64,000 nucleotides of DNA from Pannonibacter sp. SL95 (GCF_026672425.1 NZ_JAPPRC010000003.1:726501-790500), one strand, 5' to 3'. Counted from the stretch's first letter, positions 26,913 to 37,491 are shown. The notes: generated by a model not told the origin, from the letters alone. Numbers and translations are program-made.

Positions 26913-28401
26913 GGCGGCGACCTATCTTCTCGGCCTTGATGCCGGCAACACGGTCATCAAGGCCGTGCTGTTCGATCTGGAAGGACGCCAGATCGCCATG
27001 CATGCGATCGACGGCACCTCGTCGATCCCGGCGCCCGGCCATGCCGAGCGCGATCTGAACGAACTCTGGGCCACGGCCCAGGTTGCCATTCGCAAGACCA
27101 TCGAGATGGCGGGGATCGATCCCCGCCGCATCGCCGCGATTGGCTGCGCCGGTCACGGCAACGGGCTCTATCTGGTCGACGCGGCCGGCGAGCCGGTCGT
27201 CGGCATCCAGTCGCTCGACACCCGGGCGGCCGGCCTGTCGGCGAGCCTGTCTGCTGCCAACGGCGATGCGCTGCACCGGCTCTGCCTGCAGAAGCCATGG
27301 CCGTCGCAGACCCCGGTCCTGCTGGCCTGGATCAAGCAGCACAGGCCGGAGCTCTACGCCCGCGCCGCGACGCTGATGCTGTGCAAGGACTTCATCAACT
27401 TCCGCCTCACGGGGGATCGCACCAGCGACATCTCGGACATGTCCGGCTGCGGCCTCCTGCGTCTGCCGGAGGCTGTCTATGACCGCGATCTCCTGGCGCT
27501 CTACGGGCTGGACGACGCGGAGGGCCTGCTGCCGCGCCTGGTCGATCCGGCCGCGGTTGCCGGCCGGGTGACGGCAGAAGCTGCCGCTGTTACAGGCCTT
27601 GCCGAGGGCACGCCTGTGGTGGGCGGCTACTTTGACGTGGTCTCCAGCGCGCTCGGCTCCGGCGTCGTCAATGCCGGCGAGGCGTCGATCATCGCCGGCA
27701 CCTGGTCGATCAACCAGGTCTTTTCCGCCGCGCCCGTCGTCGATGACACTGTCTTCATGGTCACCGCCTTCGGCCCGAGCCGCTTCATCAACATCGAGTC
27801 CAGCGCCACTTCGGCCGCCAATCTCGAATGGTACGTGCGCAGCTTCGTCGAACGCGGCCACCACCATGACGATCCCTTTGGCCACTGCAACGACCTGATC
27901 GCCGCCGTCACGCCGGCGGAAGATGATCCGATGTTCCTGCCGTTCCTTTACGGCTCCGGTCAGGGGGCAGGCTACCGCGCCGGCTTCTTCGGGCTCGCCG
28001 GCTGGCATGGCGAGGGGCATGTGCTCCGCGCCCTGTTCGAGGGCGTGATGTTCGAGCATCGCCGTCACATCGAGGTGCTGCGCGATGCCGGCGTCCGCTT
28101 CGGGTCTGCCGTCCTCTCGGGCGGTGGCTCGCGCAGTCCCGTCTGGCCGCAGATGTTTGCCGACGGGCTCGGCGTGCCGCTGACCGTGGCCGAGGCCCGC
28201 GAGACCGGCGCTCTTGGGGCGGCCATCGGCGCGGGCGTCGGGGCAGGGGTCTTTGCCACCTACGAGGACGGCGTTGCCGCCATGACCCGGCCGAAGGCCA
28301 GCTTCACGCCGGATCCGGCCATGTCGGCCCATTACGACCGCCGCTATCAGCGGTTCCAGGCGCTGGTCGCAGCCCTGAAACCGTTCTGGACGGCACCCTG
28401 A
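26893..28401 (+). CDS. FGGY-family carbohydrate kinase
   Basis: 502-aa sugar/polyol kinase. N-terminal FGGY domain: LLGLDAGNTVIKAVLFDLEGRQIA (phosphate-binding loop), TLMLCKDFINFRLTGDRTSDISDMSG. C-terminal domain: SIIAGTWSINQV and the signature region GVMFEHRRHIEVLRDAG ... VLSGGGSRSPVWPQMFADGLGVPL. The ATG lies inside the aldolase gene (20-base overlap) with GAGGAAG upstream. It phosphorylates the imported polyol or ketose, committing it to the GlpD-like and aldolase steps. Similarity to EryA and L-xylulose kinases is general, so the sugar is not assigned. Confidence 0.92.
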   Translation: MSTTVAEAATYLLGLDAGNTVIKAVLFDLEGRQIAMHAIDGTSSIPAPGHAERDLNELWATAQVAIRKTIEMAGIDPRRIAAIGCAGHGNGLYLVDAAGEPVVGIQSLDTRAAGLSASLSAANGDALHRLCLQKPWPSQTPVLLAWIKQHRPELYARAATLMLCKDFINFRLTGDRTSDISDMSGCGLLRLPEAVYDRDLLALYGLDDAEGLLPRLVDPAAVAGRVTAEAAAVTGLAEGTPVVGGYFDVVSSALGSGVVNAGEASIIAGTWSINQVFSAAPVVDDTVFMVTAFGPSRFINIESSATSAANLEWYVRSFVERGHHHDDPFGHCNDLIAAVTPAEDDPMFLPFLYGSGQGAGYRAGFFGLAGWHGEGHVLRALFEGVMFEHRRHIEVLRDAGVRFGSAVLSGGGSRSPVWPQMFADGLGVPLTVAEARETGALGAAIGAGVGAGVFATYEDGVAAMTRPKASFTPDPAMSAHYDRRYQRFQALVAALKPFWTAP

Positions 28402-28414
28402 CCCAGACAGACAT

Positions 28415-28497
28415 CCCCGGGGCTTTCCCCGGGGACCAACGCCCGGAGCCTTGCGCCGGACCGGCCCCTGCCCGCACGCCTGCGGGCCGGGCAGGGC
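28415..28497 (+). terminator. GC-rich stem-loops after the polyol operon
   Basis: CCCCGGGG-CTTT-CCCCGGGG (28415-28434) and a longer stem GGCCCCTGCCCG / CGGGCAGGGCC (about 28464-28497) lie between the kinase and the GMC oxidoreductase. No U run follows, so these are candidate transcript-end or stabilising structures. Confidence 0.45.
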
Positions 28498-28539
28498 CGC
28501 CGTTTGCTCCCTTGGCGGCAACAGACCGGATGGACGATC

Positions 28540-30150
28540 ATGACCCAGGCCGAGGCCCTTGGCGGTTCCTTTGACTACATCATCGTCGGTGCAGGCACGG
28601 CGGGCTGCGTTCTCGCCAACCGCCTCACCGAGGACGGCAAGAGCCGTGTCCTCCTGCTGGAGGCCGGCGGCTCGGACAATTACCACTGGATCCACATCCC
28701 GGTCGGATACCTCTATTGCATCGGCAACCCGCGCACCGACTGGATGATGCGCACGGCGTCGGAGCCCGGCCTCAATGGCCGCAGCCTTGCCTATCCGCGC
28801 GGCAAGGTTCTGGGCGGCTGCACCTCCGTCAACGGCATGATCTACATGCGCGGCCAGGCGGCCGACTATGACCACTGGCGCCAGCTGGGAAATCCCGGCT
28901 GGGCCTGGGATGACGTGCTGCCCTATTTCCTCAAGTCCGAGGACCATCACGCCGGCCGGACCGACCTGCACGGGTCCGGCGGCGAATGGAAGGTCTCGCG
29001 CCAGCGGCTCACCTGGGACATCCTCAAGGCGGTGCAGCAGGGCGCTGCCGAGTTCGGCATCCATCCGCGCGAGGATTTCAACGACGGCTCCAACGAGGGC
29101 ACCGGCTTCTTCGAGGTCAACCAGAACAAGGGCGTGCGCTGGAACACGGCCAAGGGCTTCCTGCGCCCGGCGCTGAAGCGCAGCAATCTCACCCTCATCA
29201 CCCACGCCGAGGTCGAGCGCCTGCTGCTGGACGGCACCCGCGTCACCGGCCTTCGCTTCCGCCACAAGGGCAGGGCGCATGTCGTGCAGGCCGGCCGCGA
29301 GGTCATCCTCGCCGCCGGTGCGATCAACACACCCAAGGTGCTGGAACTCTCCGGCATCGGCGATCCGGACGTGCTTCGCCCGCTCGGCATCCCCGTCACC
29401 CATGCCGCCCCCGGCGTCGGCAAGAACCTGGAGGACCATCTGCAGATCCGCACCGTGTTCAAGGTCCATGGCGCGCGCACGCTCAACACCCTGGCCAACA
29501 GCCTTGCCGGCAAGGCCTGGATCGGGCTGCAGTATCTTGCCGCGCGCAGCGGACCGATGAGCATGGCGCCGAGCCAGTTCGGCATGTTCACCCGCTCCGA
29601 TCCGTCGCTGGAAACGCCGGATCTCGAATATCACGTGCAGCCGCTCTCCACCGACAAGCTCGGCGATCCGCTGCATCCCTTCCCGGCCATCACGGTCTCG
29701 GTCTGCAACCTCAGGCCCGACAGCGTCGGCACCTGCCACATCGCAACCGCCGACCCGGCCCGTCAGCCCGATATCCGGCTCAACTATCTCTCCACCGCCA
29801 ATGACCGGGACGTGGCCGTGCGCTCGATCCGTCAGGCCCGGCAGATCATGTCGGCCAAGGCGCTTGCCCCTTACCGCCCTGAAGAACTGCTGCCAGGACC
29901 GGCCGTCGGCACCGACGACGAGATCCTCTCCGCCGCCGGCAACATCGCCACCACCATCTTCCATCCCGTCGGCACCTGCCGCATGGGCACGGATCCGGCC
30001 GCCGTCGTCGACCCGAAGCTGCGCTTCAACGGCCTCTCCGGCTTGCGCATCGTCGACGCCTCGATCATGCCGAAGATCGTCTCCGGCAACACCGCCTCCC
30101 CGGTCGTCATGATCGCCGAAAAAGCCGCGGACATGATCAAGGCCGGGTGA
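28540..30150 (+). CDS. GMC-family oxidoreductase (choline/alcohol dehydrogenase-like)
   Basis: FAD-dependent alcohol oxidoreductase, 536 aa. The dinucleotide fold FDYIIVGAGTAGCVLANRLTE is N-terminal, followed by the GMC signature region YPRGKVLGGCTSVNGMIYMRG. The C-terminal catalytic region has FHPVGTCRMGTDP and GNTASPVVMIAEKAADMI. The ATG at 28540 starts the homology; a TTG further upstream would add twelve unlikely residues. Separated by stem-loops from the polyol operon, it may be its last gene or a stand-alone gene. A second GMC gene lies at 39240. Confidence 0.92.
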   Translation: MTQAEALGGSFDYIIVGAGTAGCVLANRLTEDGKSRVLLLEAGGSDNYHWIHIPVGYLYCIGNPRTDWMMRTASEPGLNGRSLAYPRGKVLGGCTSVNGMIYMRGQAADYDHWRQLGNPGWAWDDVLPYFLKSEDHHAGRTDLHGSGGEWKVSRQRLTWDILKAVQQGAAEFGIHPREDFNDGSNEGTGFFEVNQNKGVRWNTAKGFLRPALKRSNLTLITHAEVERLLLDGTRVTGLRFRHKGRAHVVQAGREVILAAGAINTPKVLELSGIGDPDVLRPLGIPVTHAAPGVGKNLEDHLQIRTVFKVHGARTLNTLANSLAGKAWIGLQYLAARSGPMSMAPSQFGMFTRSDPSLETPDLEYHVQPLSTDKLGDPLHPFPAITVSVCNLRPDSVGTCHIATADPARQPDIRLNYLSTANDRDVAVRSIRQARQIMSAKALAPYRPEELLPGPAVGTDDEILSAAGNIATTIFHPVGTCRMGTDPAAVVDPKLRFNGLSGLRIVDASIMPKIVSGNTASPVVMIAEKAADMIKAG

Positions 30151-30252
30151 GGTGAGATTTCCGGAGGCTTCTTCGCTTCAGCGCGTAACGGTCGCCTTGA
30201 TTGAAAAGACCTGTTTCGGGTGCTATTTAGAGACCACTCAAGGAGGCTCGAA

Positions 30253-30501
30253 ATGGCGCATCACATTCATGCATCGACCACAGCCAGCATCTCGGAGCTG
30301 AAGAAGAACCCGATGGGAACCGTTGCAGCTGGTGAAGGCTTTCCCGTTGCGATCCTCAACCGCAACGAACCCGCGTTCTATTGCATTCCGGCAAAGACCT
30401 ATGAGGCCATTCTGGAGCGTCTTGAGGATCTGGAGTTGAATGCTATCGCGGATGCGCGGGCGGACCAGGCCATCCATAAGGTGACGCTGGATGACCTATG
30501 A
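30253..30501 (+). CDS. RelB/StbD-type antitoxin
   Basis: 82-aa Phd/RelB-like antitoxin: TASISELKKNPMGTVAAGEGFPVAILNRNEPAFYCIPAKTYE is the DNA-binding Phd/YefM-type fold, and the C-terminal LERLEDLELNAIADARADQA helix would clamp the toxin. The ATG at 30253 has AGGAGG upstream; the frame is open further 5'. It overlaps the toxin gene by 11 bases, the typical arrangement ensuring antitoxin is made first. It should repress its own promoter. Confidence 0.88.
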   Translation: MAHHIHASTTASISELKKNPMGTVAAGEGFPVAILNRNEPAFYCIPAKTYEAILERLEDLELNAIADARADQAIHKVTLDDL

Positions 30502-30781
30502 GCTCGCCTTTCTGGACGAAGCCCTGAAGGAATGGCGCAAGCTCGACAACACTATCCGGGATCAGTTCAAGGCCCGGCTTGCGGACAGACTGCAGAACCC
30601 GAAGGTCCCCTCGGCTCGTCTGCATGGCGCCAGCGACCGTTACAAGATCAAGTTACGCAGTGCGGGCTATCGGCTGGTCTATGAGGTTCGTGACAGCCAG
30701 CTTCTGGTCCTCGTTGTGGCTGTCGGCAAGCGTGAACGCAACGAGGTCTACAAGATCGCCGCCCGCCGCAAGGGGGAGTGA
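30491..30781 (+). CDS. RelE/ParE-family toxin
   Basis: 96-aa RelE-type mRNA interferase: LAFLDEALKEWRKLDNTIRDQFKARL, then ARLHGASDRYKIKLRSAGYRLVYEV and VVAVGKRERNEVYKIAARR, the conserved RelE beta-sheet with its basic catalytic residues (K/R/R). It is likely to cleave mRNA on the ribosome when free of antitoxin. It lies between the GMC gene and the convergent aldehyde dehydrogenase, a small self-contained insertion in the catabolic region. Confidence 0.9.
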   Translation: MTYELAFLDEALKEWRKLDNTIRDQFKARLADRLQNPKVPSARLHGASDRYKIKLRSAGYRLVYEVRDSQLLVLVVAVGKRERNEVYKIAARRKGE

Positions 30782-30831
30782 GGGCCCGGGCGCAAGGCTG
30801 GATCCCTCTGTTGAAGCCGCTTGCGAGCGCC

Positions 30832-32322
30832 TCACCCGATCCGCGCGGTGATGCTGCGGGTGCGGCAGTAGGACAGGAGCCCTTCAAGGCCCTTTTCGCG
30901 CCCGAATCCGGAGCGTTTTGTGCCGCCGAAGGGCACCTCTATGCCGCCGGCGAAATACTCGTTGATGTAGATCTGCCCGGCGTCGATCCGGCGCGCGAGC
31001 CTGTTCGCCTTGGCAAAGTCGCGCGTGAACACGCCGGCGACGAGGCCGTACTGGCAGTCATTGGCCAGCGCCAGGGCATGCTCCTCATCTTCGGCCACCT
31101 GTACCGTCAGCACCGGACCGAAGATCTCCTCGCGCACCACTTCGTCGTGCGGGCTCGCCCGGTCGATGATCGTCGGCGTGTAGAACCAGCCCTTGGCCGT
31201 TTCCGGGTCCGTTGCCGTTTCCCCGCCAGTTGCAATCTCCAGCCCGGCAGCGCGGGCGCGGTCGACGAAACCGGCGATCTTGCCAAGATGCGCGGCCGAG
31301 TTCACCGGTCCCATGTCTGGCCGTCGCAAGCCGTGGCCTAGGCGCAGAGCCCTCGCCCGTCGCACCAGATCCTCGACAAATCCGGCGTGGATGCCGCGCT
31401 GGATGACCAGCCGTGAGCCCGCCGAACAGATCTGCCCGGCGTTCTCGAAGATCGCGCCCATGACATTGGCCAGCGCCTGGTCCCGGTCGGCATCGTCCAG
31501 CACGATCACCGGCGACTTGCCGCCCAGTTCCAGAACCACACGCGTCACGTGCTCGGCGGCCGTCCGCATCACCGTCTGGCCCGTGGGCACCGAACCGGTG
31601 AAGGTGATGTGATTGACGCCCGGGTGGCGCGTCAGTGCGGCCCCGATTTCACCGCCCGTTCCGGTGATGACGTTGCACACGCCAGCGGGAACTCCGGCCT
31701 CGTGCAGGATCTCCGCCAGCAGCAGCGCGGTGAACGGCGTCTGCTCTGCCGGCTTGGCGACAACGGTGCAGCCGGCGGCCAGTGCCGGAGCAATGCCTCG
31801 GGCCGCCGTCGAGAGCGGATAGTTCCACGGAATGACATGCGCGGTCACGCCCACCGGCTCGTGGATCGAATAGCCGAGATAGTCAGGCCCGAGCGGAAAG
31901 CTGTCGCCCTGAAGCTTGTCGCAGGCGCCGGCGTAGTACTCGAAGGTGCGCGCGGCGCCGCGCACATCACCGATAGCCTCCTGCAGCGGCTTGCCACTGT
32001 CGAGGCTTTCGGTCACGGCGAGACGATCGAGGTGTTGCAGGATCAGCTGCGAGGCCCGCTGCAGGATGCGTCCGCGCGCAGCCGGCACTGTGTCGCGCCA
32101 GCTCGGAAAGGCCCTGGCCGCGCTCGCTACCGCCTGATCGGCGTCCGCCTCGGTGCCCGCTGCAAATTCGGCAAAAGCCTCGCCCCGGCCCGGGTCGAAG
32201 CTTTCCATCATCCGCCCGGCAGAGGGCGCGGTGAAGTGGCCGTCGATGAAATGTCCCTTCGGCAGTCCGGCCAGCGTTCCGCTGCGCAGGACCTCTTCAG
32301 CCAGTGCCTCCAAGCCAGACAT
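30832..32322 (-). CDS. Aldehyde dehydrogenase (NAD-dependent, PuuC/BetB-like)
   Basis: 496-aa ALDH oxidising an aldehyde to an acid. Catalytic residues are visible: N167 in VIPWNYPLSTA, E265 in VVLELGGKSPV and nucleophile C299 in FENAGQICSAGSR. The start ATG (32322) overlaps the stop of the enolase-superfamily gene (TGATG); a GTG one codon earlier is possible. It forms a two-gene minus-strand operon divergent from the MocR regulator. It is probably the final oxidation step for an aldehyde produced by the GMC or PuuB-like oxidases. Confidence 0.93.
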   Translation of the reverse strand: MSGLEALAEEVLRSGTLAGLPKGHFIDGHFTAPSAGRMMESFDPGRGEAFAEFAAGTEADADQAVASAARAFPSWRDTVPAARGRILQRASQLILQHLDRLAVTESLDSGKPLQEAIGDVRGAARTFEYYAGACDKLQGDSFPLGPDYLGYSIHEPVGVTAHVIPWNYPLSTAARGIAPALAAGCTVVAKPAEQTPFTALLLAEILHEAGVPAGVCNVITGTGGEIGAALTRHPGVNHITFTGSVPTGQTVMRTAAEHVTRVVLELGGKSPVIVLDDADRDQALANVMGAIFENAGQICSAGSRLVIQRGIHAGFVEDLVRRARALRLGHGLRRPDMGPVNSAAHLGKIAGFVDRARAAGLEIATGGETATDPETAKGWFYTPTIIDRASPHDEVVREEIFGPVLTVQVAEDEEHALALANDCQYGLVAGVFTRDFAKANRLARRIDAGQIYINEYFAGGIEVPFGGTKRSGFGREKGLEGLLSYCRTRSITARIG

Positions 32323-33431
32323 CACTTCGCTCCCAGTTCGCTGATCCGGTAGCTGGAGCGCGCCAGCCAGTCCGGATTGATCTCGATGCCCCAGCCGGGC
32401 GCGTCCGTCACGGTGGCATGGCCATCGACAATGTCATAGGGCGAGTTGGAGAACAGGCCGTACTGCCACGGGTAATAGTCCGCTTCCTCGATGGAGAATT
32501 CGAGATACTTCCCGGGGTTGGGGATGGCGCGCAGCAAATGCATGGTGAACAGCGTCACCAGCGACCAGTTCGCTGCATGCGGCGTGCAGGGGATGCCGGC
32601 GGCATGGGCCATCTCGGCCACTTTCATGGTCCGCCACATGCCGCCAAGATAGCACACGTCCGGCTGGATGATGTCGACCACCCGGCCATCGATCATCCGC
32701 TGCCAGTCGACCAGCGAACAGTCCTGCTCGCCACCGGTGACATCAATATCCAGCGCCTCGGTGACCTGCCGCGTCTGGTCATAATGCCAGTAGGGGCAGG
32801 GCTCCTCGTAATGCGAGATGCCGTTGTCTTCCAGAAACCGGCCGATCTCGATGGCCTTGGCGGGCGAATAGCAGGAGTTGGCGTCCACCAGCAGGCTGGT
32901 ATCGTCGGCGAAGGTCTTGCGGATGAGCGGAACAATCTCCTCGGTCCGGCCCGGCCACTCGTCGCGGTCATGGCCGCACTCCGACCCGATGCGGAACTTG
33001 AAGGCATCAAAGCCGAACTGGTCCTGCAGCTTTTTCAGGCGCTTGGCCTCATGCTGGGGCGTGATGTCCCGCTTCATTGACGAGGCATAGGCCCTAATCT
33101 TGCCAGGCGTGCCGCCAAGCAGCTCGCAGACCGGCTTGCCCTCCAGCTTGCCGCGCAGGTCATAGAGCGCCGTGTCGAGCCCGCCCATTGCCCGGCGCAG
33201 GTAGGAGCCGGGGAACTTGTGCTCCCTCTCTGGGATGATCTGCATCAGATGGGCGATGTCGAAAGCGTCCTGGCCCAGCGCGTAAGGGGCGACCTGCCGA
33301 TGCACCACCTGTGCCGTGATATCGGCGTAATAGGGTGCGACCTGGCCCCATCCCTGGGCGCCGGTCTCCGACGTCACTCGGACGAAGCAGACGAATTCGT
33401 TGGTGAACGTTTCGATCGCCTTGATTTTCAT
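32322..33431 (-). CDS. Enolase superfamily acid-sugar dehydratase (mandelate racemase group)
   Basis: 369-aa TIM-barrel enzyme abstracting an alpha-proton from a carboxylate. Metal ligands: D183 in LVDANS, E209 in HYEEP, E235 in TGGEQD. The base motif is KFR (145-147) and the opposite dyad H285 (TPHAANWS) with D258 (QPD). The KxR form of the motif is typical of acid-sugar dehydratases of the superfamily. The ATG at 33431 begins the conserved protein; the frame is open upstream. It is co-translated with the ALDH, so the product may be a keto-acid sugar derivative. Confidence 0.9.
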   Translation of the reverse strand: MKIKAIETFTNEFVCFVRVTSETGAQGWGQVAPYYADITAQVVHRQVAPYALGQDAFDIAHLMQIIPEREHKFPGSYLRRAMGGLDTALYDLRGKLEGKPVCELLGGTPGKIRAYASSMKRDITPQHEAKRLKKLQDQFGFDAFKFRIGSECGHDRDEWPGRTEEIVPLIRKTFADDTSLLVDANSCYSPAKAIEIGRFLEDNGISHYEEPCPYWHYDQTRQVTEALDIDVTGGEQDCSLVDWQRMIDGRVVDIIQPDVCYLGGMWRTMKVAEMAHAAGIPCTPHAANWSLVTLFTMHLLRAIPNPGKYLEFSIEEADYYPWQYGLFSNSPYDIVDGHATVTDAPGWGIEINPDWLARSSYRISELGAK

Positions 33432-33497
33432 GGGGTCAACTCTCGACGGGCTTTGGCCTGGGGGCGGCCTTGATGCTTCGGTCAAGAGCCTATCCGG

Positions 33498-33545
33498 AAT
33501 TGGTCTTGATATAAGATCCGCTTTGGGCAAAATCGCATACCAATT
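33498..33545. promoter_or_regulatory. Divergent promoter region with AATTGGT/ACCAATT arms
   Basis: Seven-base inverted repeat (33498-33504 and 33539-33545) around an AT-richer centre (TTGATATAAG) in the divergent gap of the dehydratase and the MocR regulator. It is placed right before the MocR ribosome site. It is a candidate MocR or other operator; evidence is symmetry and position only. Confidence 0.35.
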
Positions 33546-33557
33546 TGGAGGGGAGCC

Positions 33558-35030
<1,473 letters not shown>

Positions 35031-35048
35031 TGTGCCCGCAGAAGTGGA

Positions 35049-35082
35049 CTGCAAGAATATCTGCAATGGATATATTTTGCAG
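35049..35082. promoter_or_regulatory. Repeated CTGCAA motif upstream of the PotD-type gene
   Basis: CTGCAA occurs at 35049 and 35061 (12-base spacing) and inverted as TTGCAG at 35077-35082, with ATATC/GATAT between. Direct repeats next to inverted ones, in the gap between a MocR gene and its probable target operon, are what MocR regulators usually bind. The assignment is inference. Confidence 0.45.
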
Positions 35083-35151
35083 ACCAATCGGCCCTTAGGC
35101 TTTTGGTCGAGACAGCCGAGAGTGCGTCTGTTGCATTGAAGGGAGGAAACA

Positions 35152-36228
35152 ATGCATACCAGAACAATGCTTGCAGGTTTGCTGGCGGCCACGATGCTGG
35201 CCGGCGTGAGTGGTGCCAATGCCGAAACGCTGCGGATTCTCACCTGGGGCTCCTATGCTCCCGATGAGCTGATCCAGAAGTTCGAGGCCGAAAATCCGGG
35301 CATCGATGTCGAGGTCACCTACTCGAACAACGAGGAAATGATTGCCAAGCTGCGTGCCACCGGCGGCTCCGGCTTTGACCTTGCCCAGCCCAGCCACGAC
35401 CGCATCTATGCCGCGCAGCTCGAATACGGCATCTACAAGCCGCTCGACCTGTCGAAGATCGACACCGGCGTGATGGAAGCCAAGCTGCTTGATGGCGTGA
35501 AGGCCAACACCACGATCGAGGGCAAGGTCTACGCCGTGCCGCACCAGTGGGGCACGTCCGGCCTGATGGCCGACAAGTCCAAGGCGCCGAACCTCAAGGG
35601 TTGGGGCGATCTCTGCGACCCGCAGTACAAGGGCAAGACGTCGATGCGCCTGCGCCGCACGATCCTGCTCGGCACGGCCTTCGCCATGGGCGAGGATCCG
35701 TTCGCGGCCTATGCGGATCTGGCCAAGTACCAGACCATTCTCGACAAGGTCGCTGACAAGCTCATCGCCTGCAAGGACAACATCAAGGCCTACTGGAACT
35801 CGGGCGATGACCTCAGCGCCATGATGCTGTCGGGTGAAATCGTCGCCTCCGAGACCTGGGACTCCACCGCGTTCAAGCTCTACGACCAGAACAAGAACAT
35901 CGTCTTCGTGCCGCCGGCCACCGGCGCCCTGGCCTGGATCGACACCTTCGCCATTCCGGCAAAAGGCGCGGCGGATGACGCGGCCTACAAGTGGATCAAC
36001 TTCGTCCTGCGTCCTGAGAACGTGACGCTGATGTCCGCCAGCACCGGCGCCATCGCGGCGGTCAAGGGCGGCAAGGATCTGCTGCCGGCCGACAAGAAGG
36101 CCGCCGTCAACGCGTCCTTCACCGATGCCGACATCGCCAACCTGAAGTTCTTCGCCAACATCCCGTCGGGCGTGGAAGACATGGAAGGCAAGACCCTCGA
36201 GAAGATCAAGGCTGCCACCGGCGGCTGA
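35152..36228 (+). CDS. potD: Spermidine/putrescine-type ABC transporter substrate-binding protein
   Basis: 358-aa periplasmic receptor of the PotD/PotF-like family. Signal peptide about 1-24 (ending GANAE). The mature start ETLRILTWGSYAPDELIQKFEAENPGIDVEVTYSNNEEM is typical. Further conserved parts are YAVPHQWGTSGLMADK and SGEIVASETWDS. GGGAGGAAAC precedes the ATG. It heads the importer operon; a strong hairpin follows (36244). The ligand is probably a polyamine, amino-alcohol or similar cation, consistent with the oxidases downstream. Confidence 0.93.
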   Translation: MHTRTMLAGLLAATMLAGVSGANAETLRILTWGSYAPDELIQKFEAENPGIDVEVTYSNNEEMIAKLRATGGSGFDLAQPSHDRIYAAQLEYGIYKPLDLSKIDTGVMEAKLLDGVKANTTIEGKVYAVPHQWGTSGLMADKSKAPNLKGWGDLCDPQYKGKTSMRLRRTILLGTAFAMGEDPFAAYADLAKYQTILDKVADKLIACKDNIKAYWNSGDDLSAMMLSGEIVASETWDSTAFKLYDQNKNIVFVPPATGALAWIDTFAIPAKGAADDAAYKWINFVLRPENVTLMSASTGAIAAVKGGKDLLPADKKAAVNASFTDADIANLKFFANIPSGVEDMEGKTLEKIKAATGG

Positions 36229-36243
36229 TCGCGGGCATGGTCT

Positions 36244-36284
36244 GCAGCTGCGCGCGTCCCGTGTGCGCAGCTGCTTCTCTTTTC
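36244..36284 (+). terminator. Strong hairpin after the potD-like gene
   Basis: GCAGCTGCGC and GCGCAGCTGC form a perfect 10-bp stem around 11 bases, followed by TTCTCTTTT. It is an intrinsic terminator or attenuator expected to make the binding protein more abundant than the rest of the operon. Confidence 0.75.
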
Positions 36285-36357
36285 CGCCCCGCCTCCCTGA
36301 CGCGCGGCGCGTGATCGCGGCAGCCTATTTCTTGCTGTCCCTGTCGTTCCTTCTCGC

Positions 36358-37491
36358 ATGGCTTCCGATATGACGATGTCCCAGGTTCCTGATCTCGAAT
36401 GCACTGACATTGCCAAGTCTTTCGGCGCCTTTCGCGCGGTGAAGGACATTTCCTTCGAAATTCCCAGTGGCTCGTTCTTTTCCATTCTCGGGCCGTCCGG
36501 CTGCGGCAAGACGACCCTGATGCGCATGATTGCCGGGTTCGAGGAGCCGACCAGCGGCGACATCCGCATCAAGGGCCATTCGGTTCTGGGCACGCCGCCG
36601 AACCGGCGCAACGTCAAGATGGTGTTCCAGCATCTGGCGCTGTTCCCGATGATGAATGTCTTCGAAAACATCGCCTATGGCCTGCGCTGCAAGGGCGTTG
36701 CCAATGCTGAAATCCGGCGCAAGGTTCACGATGTGCTGGAGCGCATCGCCCTGCCGGACGTGGCGGAGCGGGAGATCCACCAGCTTTCCGGCGGCCAGAA
36801 GCAGCGCATCGCCATTGCCCGCTGCATGGTGCTGGATCCGGATGTGCTGCTGCTCGATGAACCCCTCGGCGCGCTCGACCTGAAGCTGCGCGAGGCCATG
36901 AAGATCGAGCTGAAGCTGCTGCAGCACCAGTTCAACACCACCTTCATCTACATCACCCACGACCAGTCCGAAGCCCTCGTCATGTCCGACCGGGTCGCGA
37001 TCATGAACCAGGGCCGCTTCGAGCAGATCGGTGCGCCGCAGGAGCTGTACCACCATCCGAAGACGGCCTTCGTCGCCGGCTTCGTCGGCGACAGCAACCG
37101 CTGGTCCGGCAAGGTGCGGGTGAGCGACGGCACGGGTGGCCGCGTCGAGACCCTGCAAGGATTGCAGATGGCCTTCACCGCAGCCGGTGGCCAGGCCGTT
37201 CGCGATGGGGAGGCGGTCGAGATCTTCGTCCGGCCCGAGTTCATCCGCACGCACCGCAAGTCCGCAGGACCTGCAGCAAACGCGCCGGACGAAAACCGGA
37301 TGGACGGGTCCGTCGAAAGCCTGCTGTTCAACGGCGCCAACAGCCGCGTTCTGGTGCGCAGCGACCATGGCGAACTGATCGAGGCCGACATCACGCTGAC
37401 CGGCGACAACGATGTCCGTCCGGGCGAGGCCGTCACGCTGCTCTGGTCGGCCCGTCACGCCATGTGCTTTGCCGGCGGAGGGGCCGGCTGA
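36358..37491 (+). CDS. potA: ABC transporter ATP-binding protein (PotA type)
   Basis: 377-aa ATPase. It has Walker A (GPSGCGKTT), Q-loop (VFQHLALFPMMNV), signature (LSGGQKQRIAIARCM), Walker B (VLLLDEPLGALDLKL), H-loop (YITHDQSEALVMSDR) and a C-terminal TOBE domain (about 270-370). The ATG at 36358 (or 36370) starts the frame; an in-frame start further 5' is not available. Its stop overlaps the first permease start (TGATG). It powers PotB/PotC-type permeases encoded next. Confidence 0.93.
   Translation: MASDMTMSQVPDLECTDIAKSFGAFRAVKDISFEIPSGSFFSILGPSGCGKTTLMRMIAGFEEPTSGDIRIKGHSVLGTPPNRRNVKMVFQHLALFPMMNVFENIAYGLRCKGVANAEIRRKVHDVLERIALPDVAEREIHQLSGGQKQRIAIARCMVLDPDVLLLDEPLGALDLKLREAMKIELKLLQHQFNTTFIYITHDQSEALVMSDRVAIMNQGRFEQIGAPQELYHHPKTAFVAGFVGDSNRWSGKVRVSDGTGGRVETLQGLQMAFTAAGGQAVRDGEAVEIFVRPEFIRTHRKSAGPAANAPDENRMDGSVESLLFNGANSRVLVRSDHGELIEADITLTGDNDVRPGEAVTLLWSARHAMCFAGGGAG

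Noticed and set aside
26857-29964. Minus-strand open frame of 1035 codons opposite the kinase and GMC genes
   Set aside because: It is a GC-skew shadow: composition is Arg/Gly/Ala/Asp/His rich without domains, and both plus-strand genes have clear family motifs and ribosome sites.
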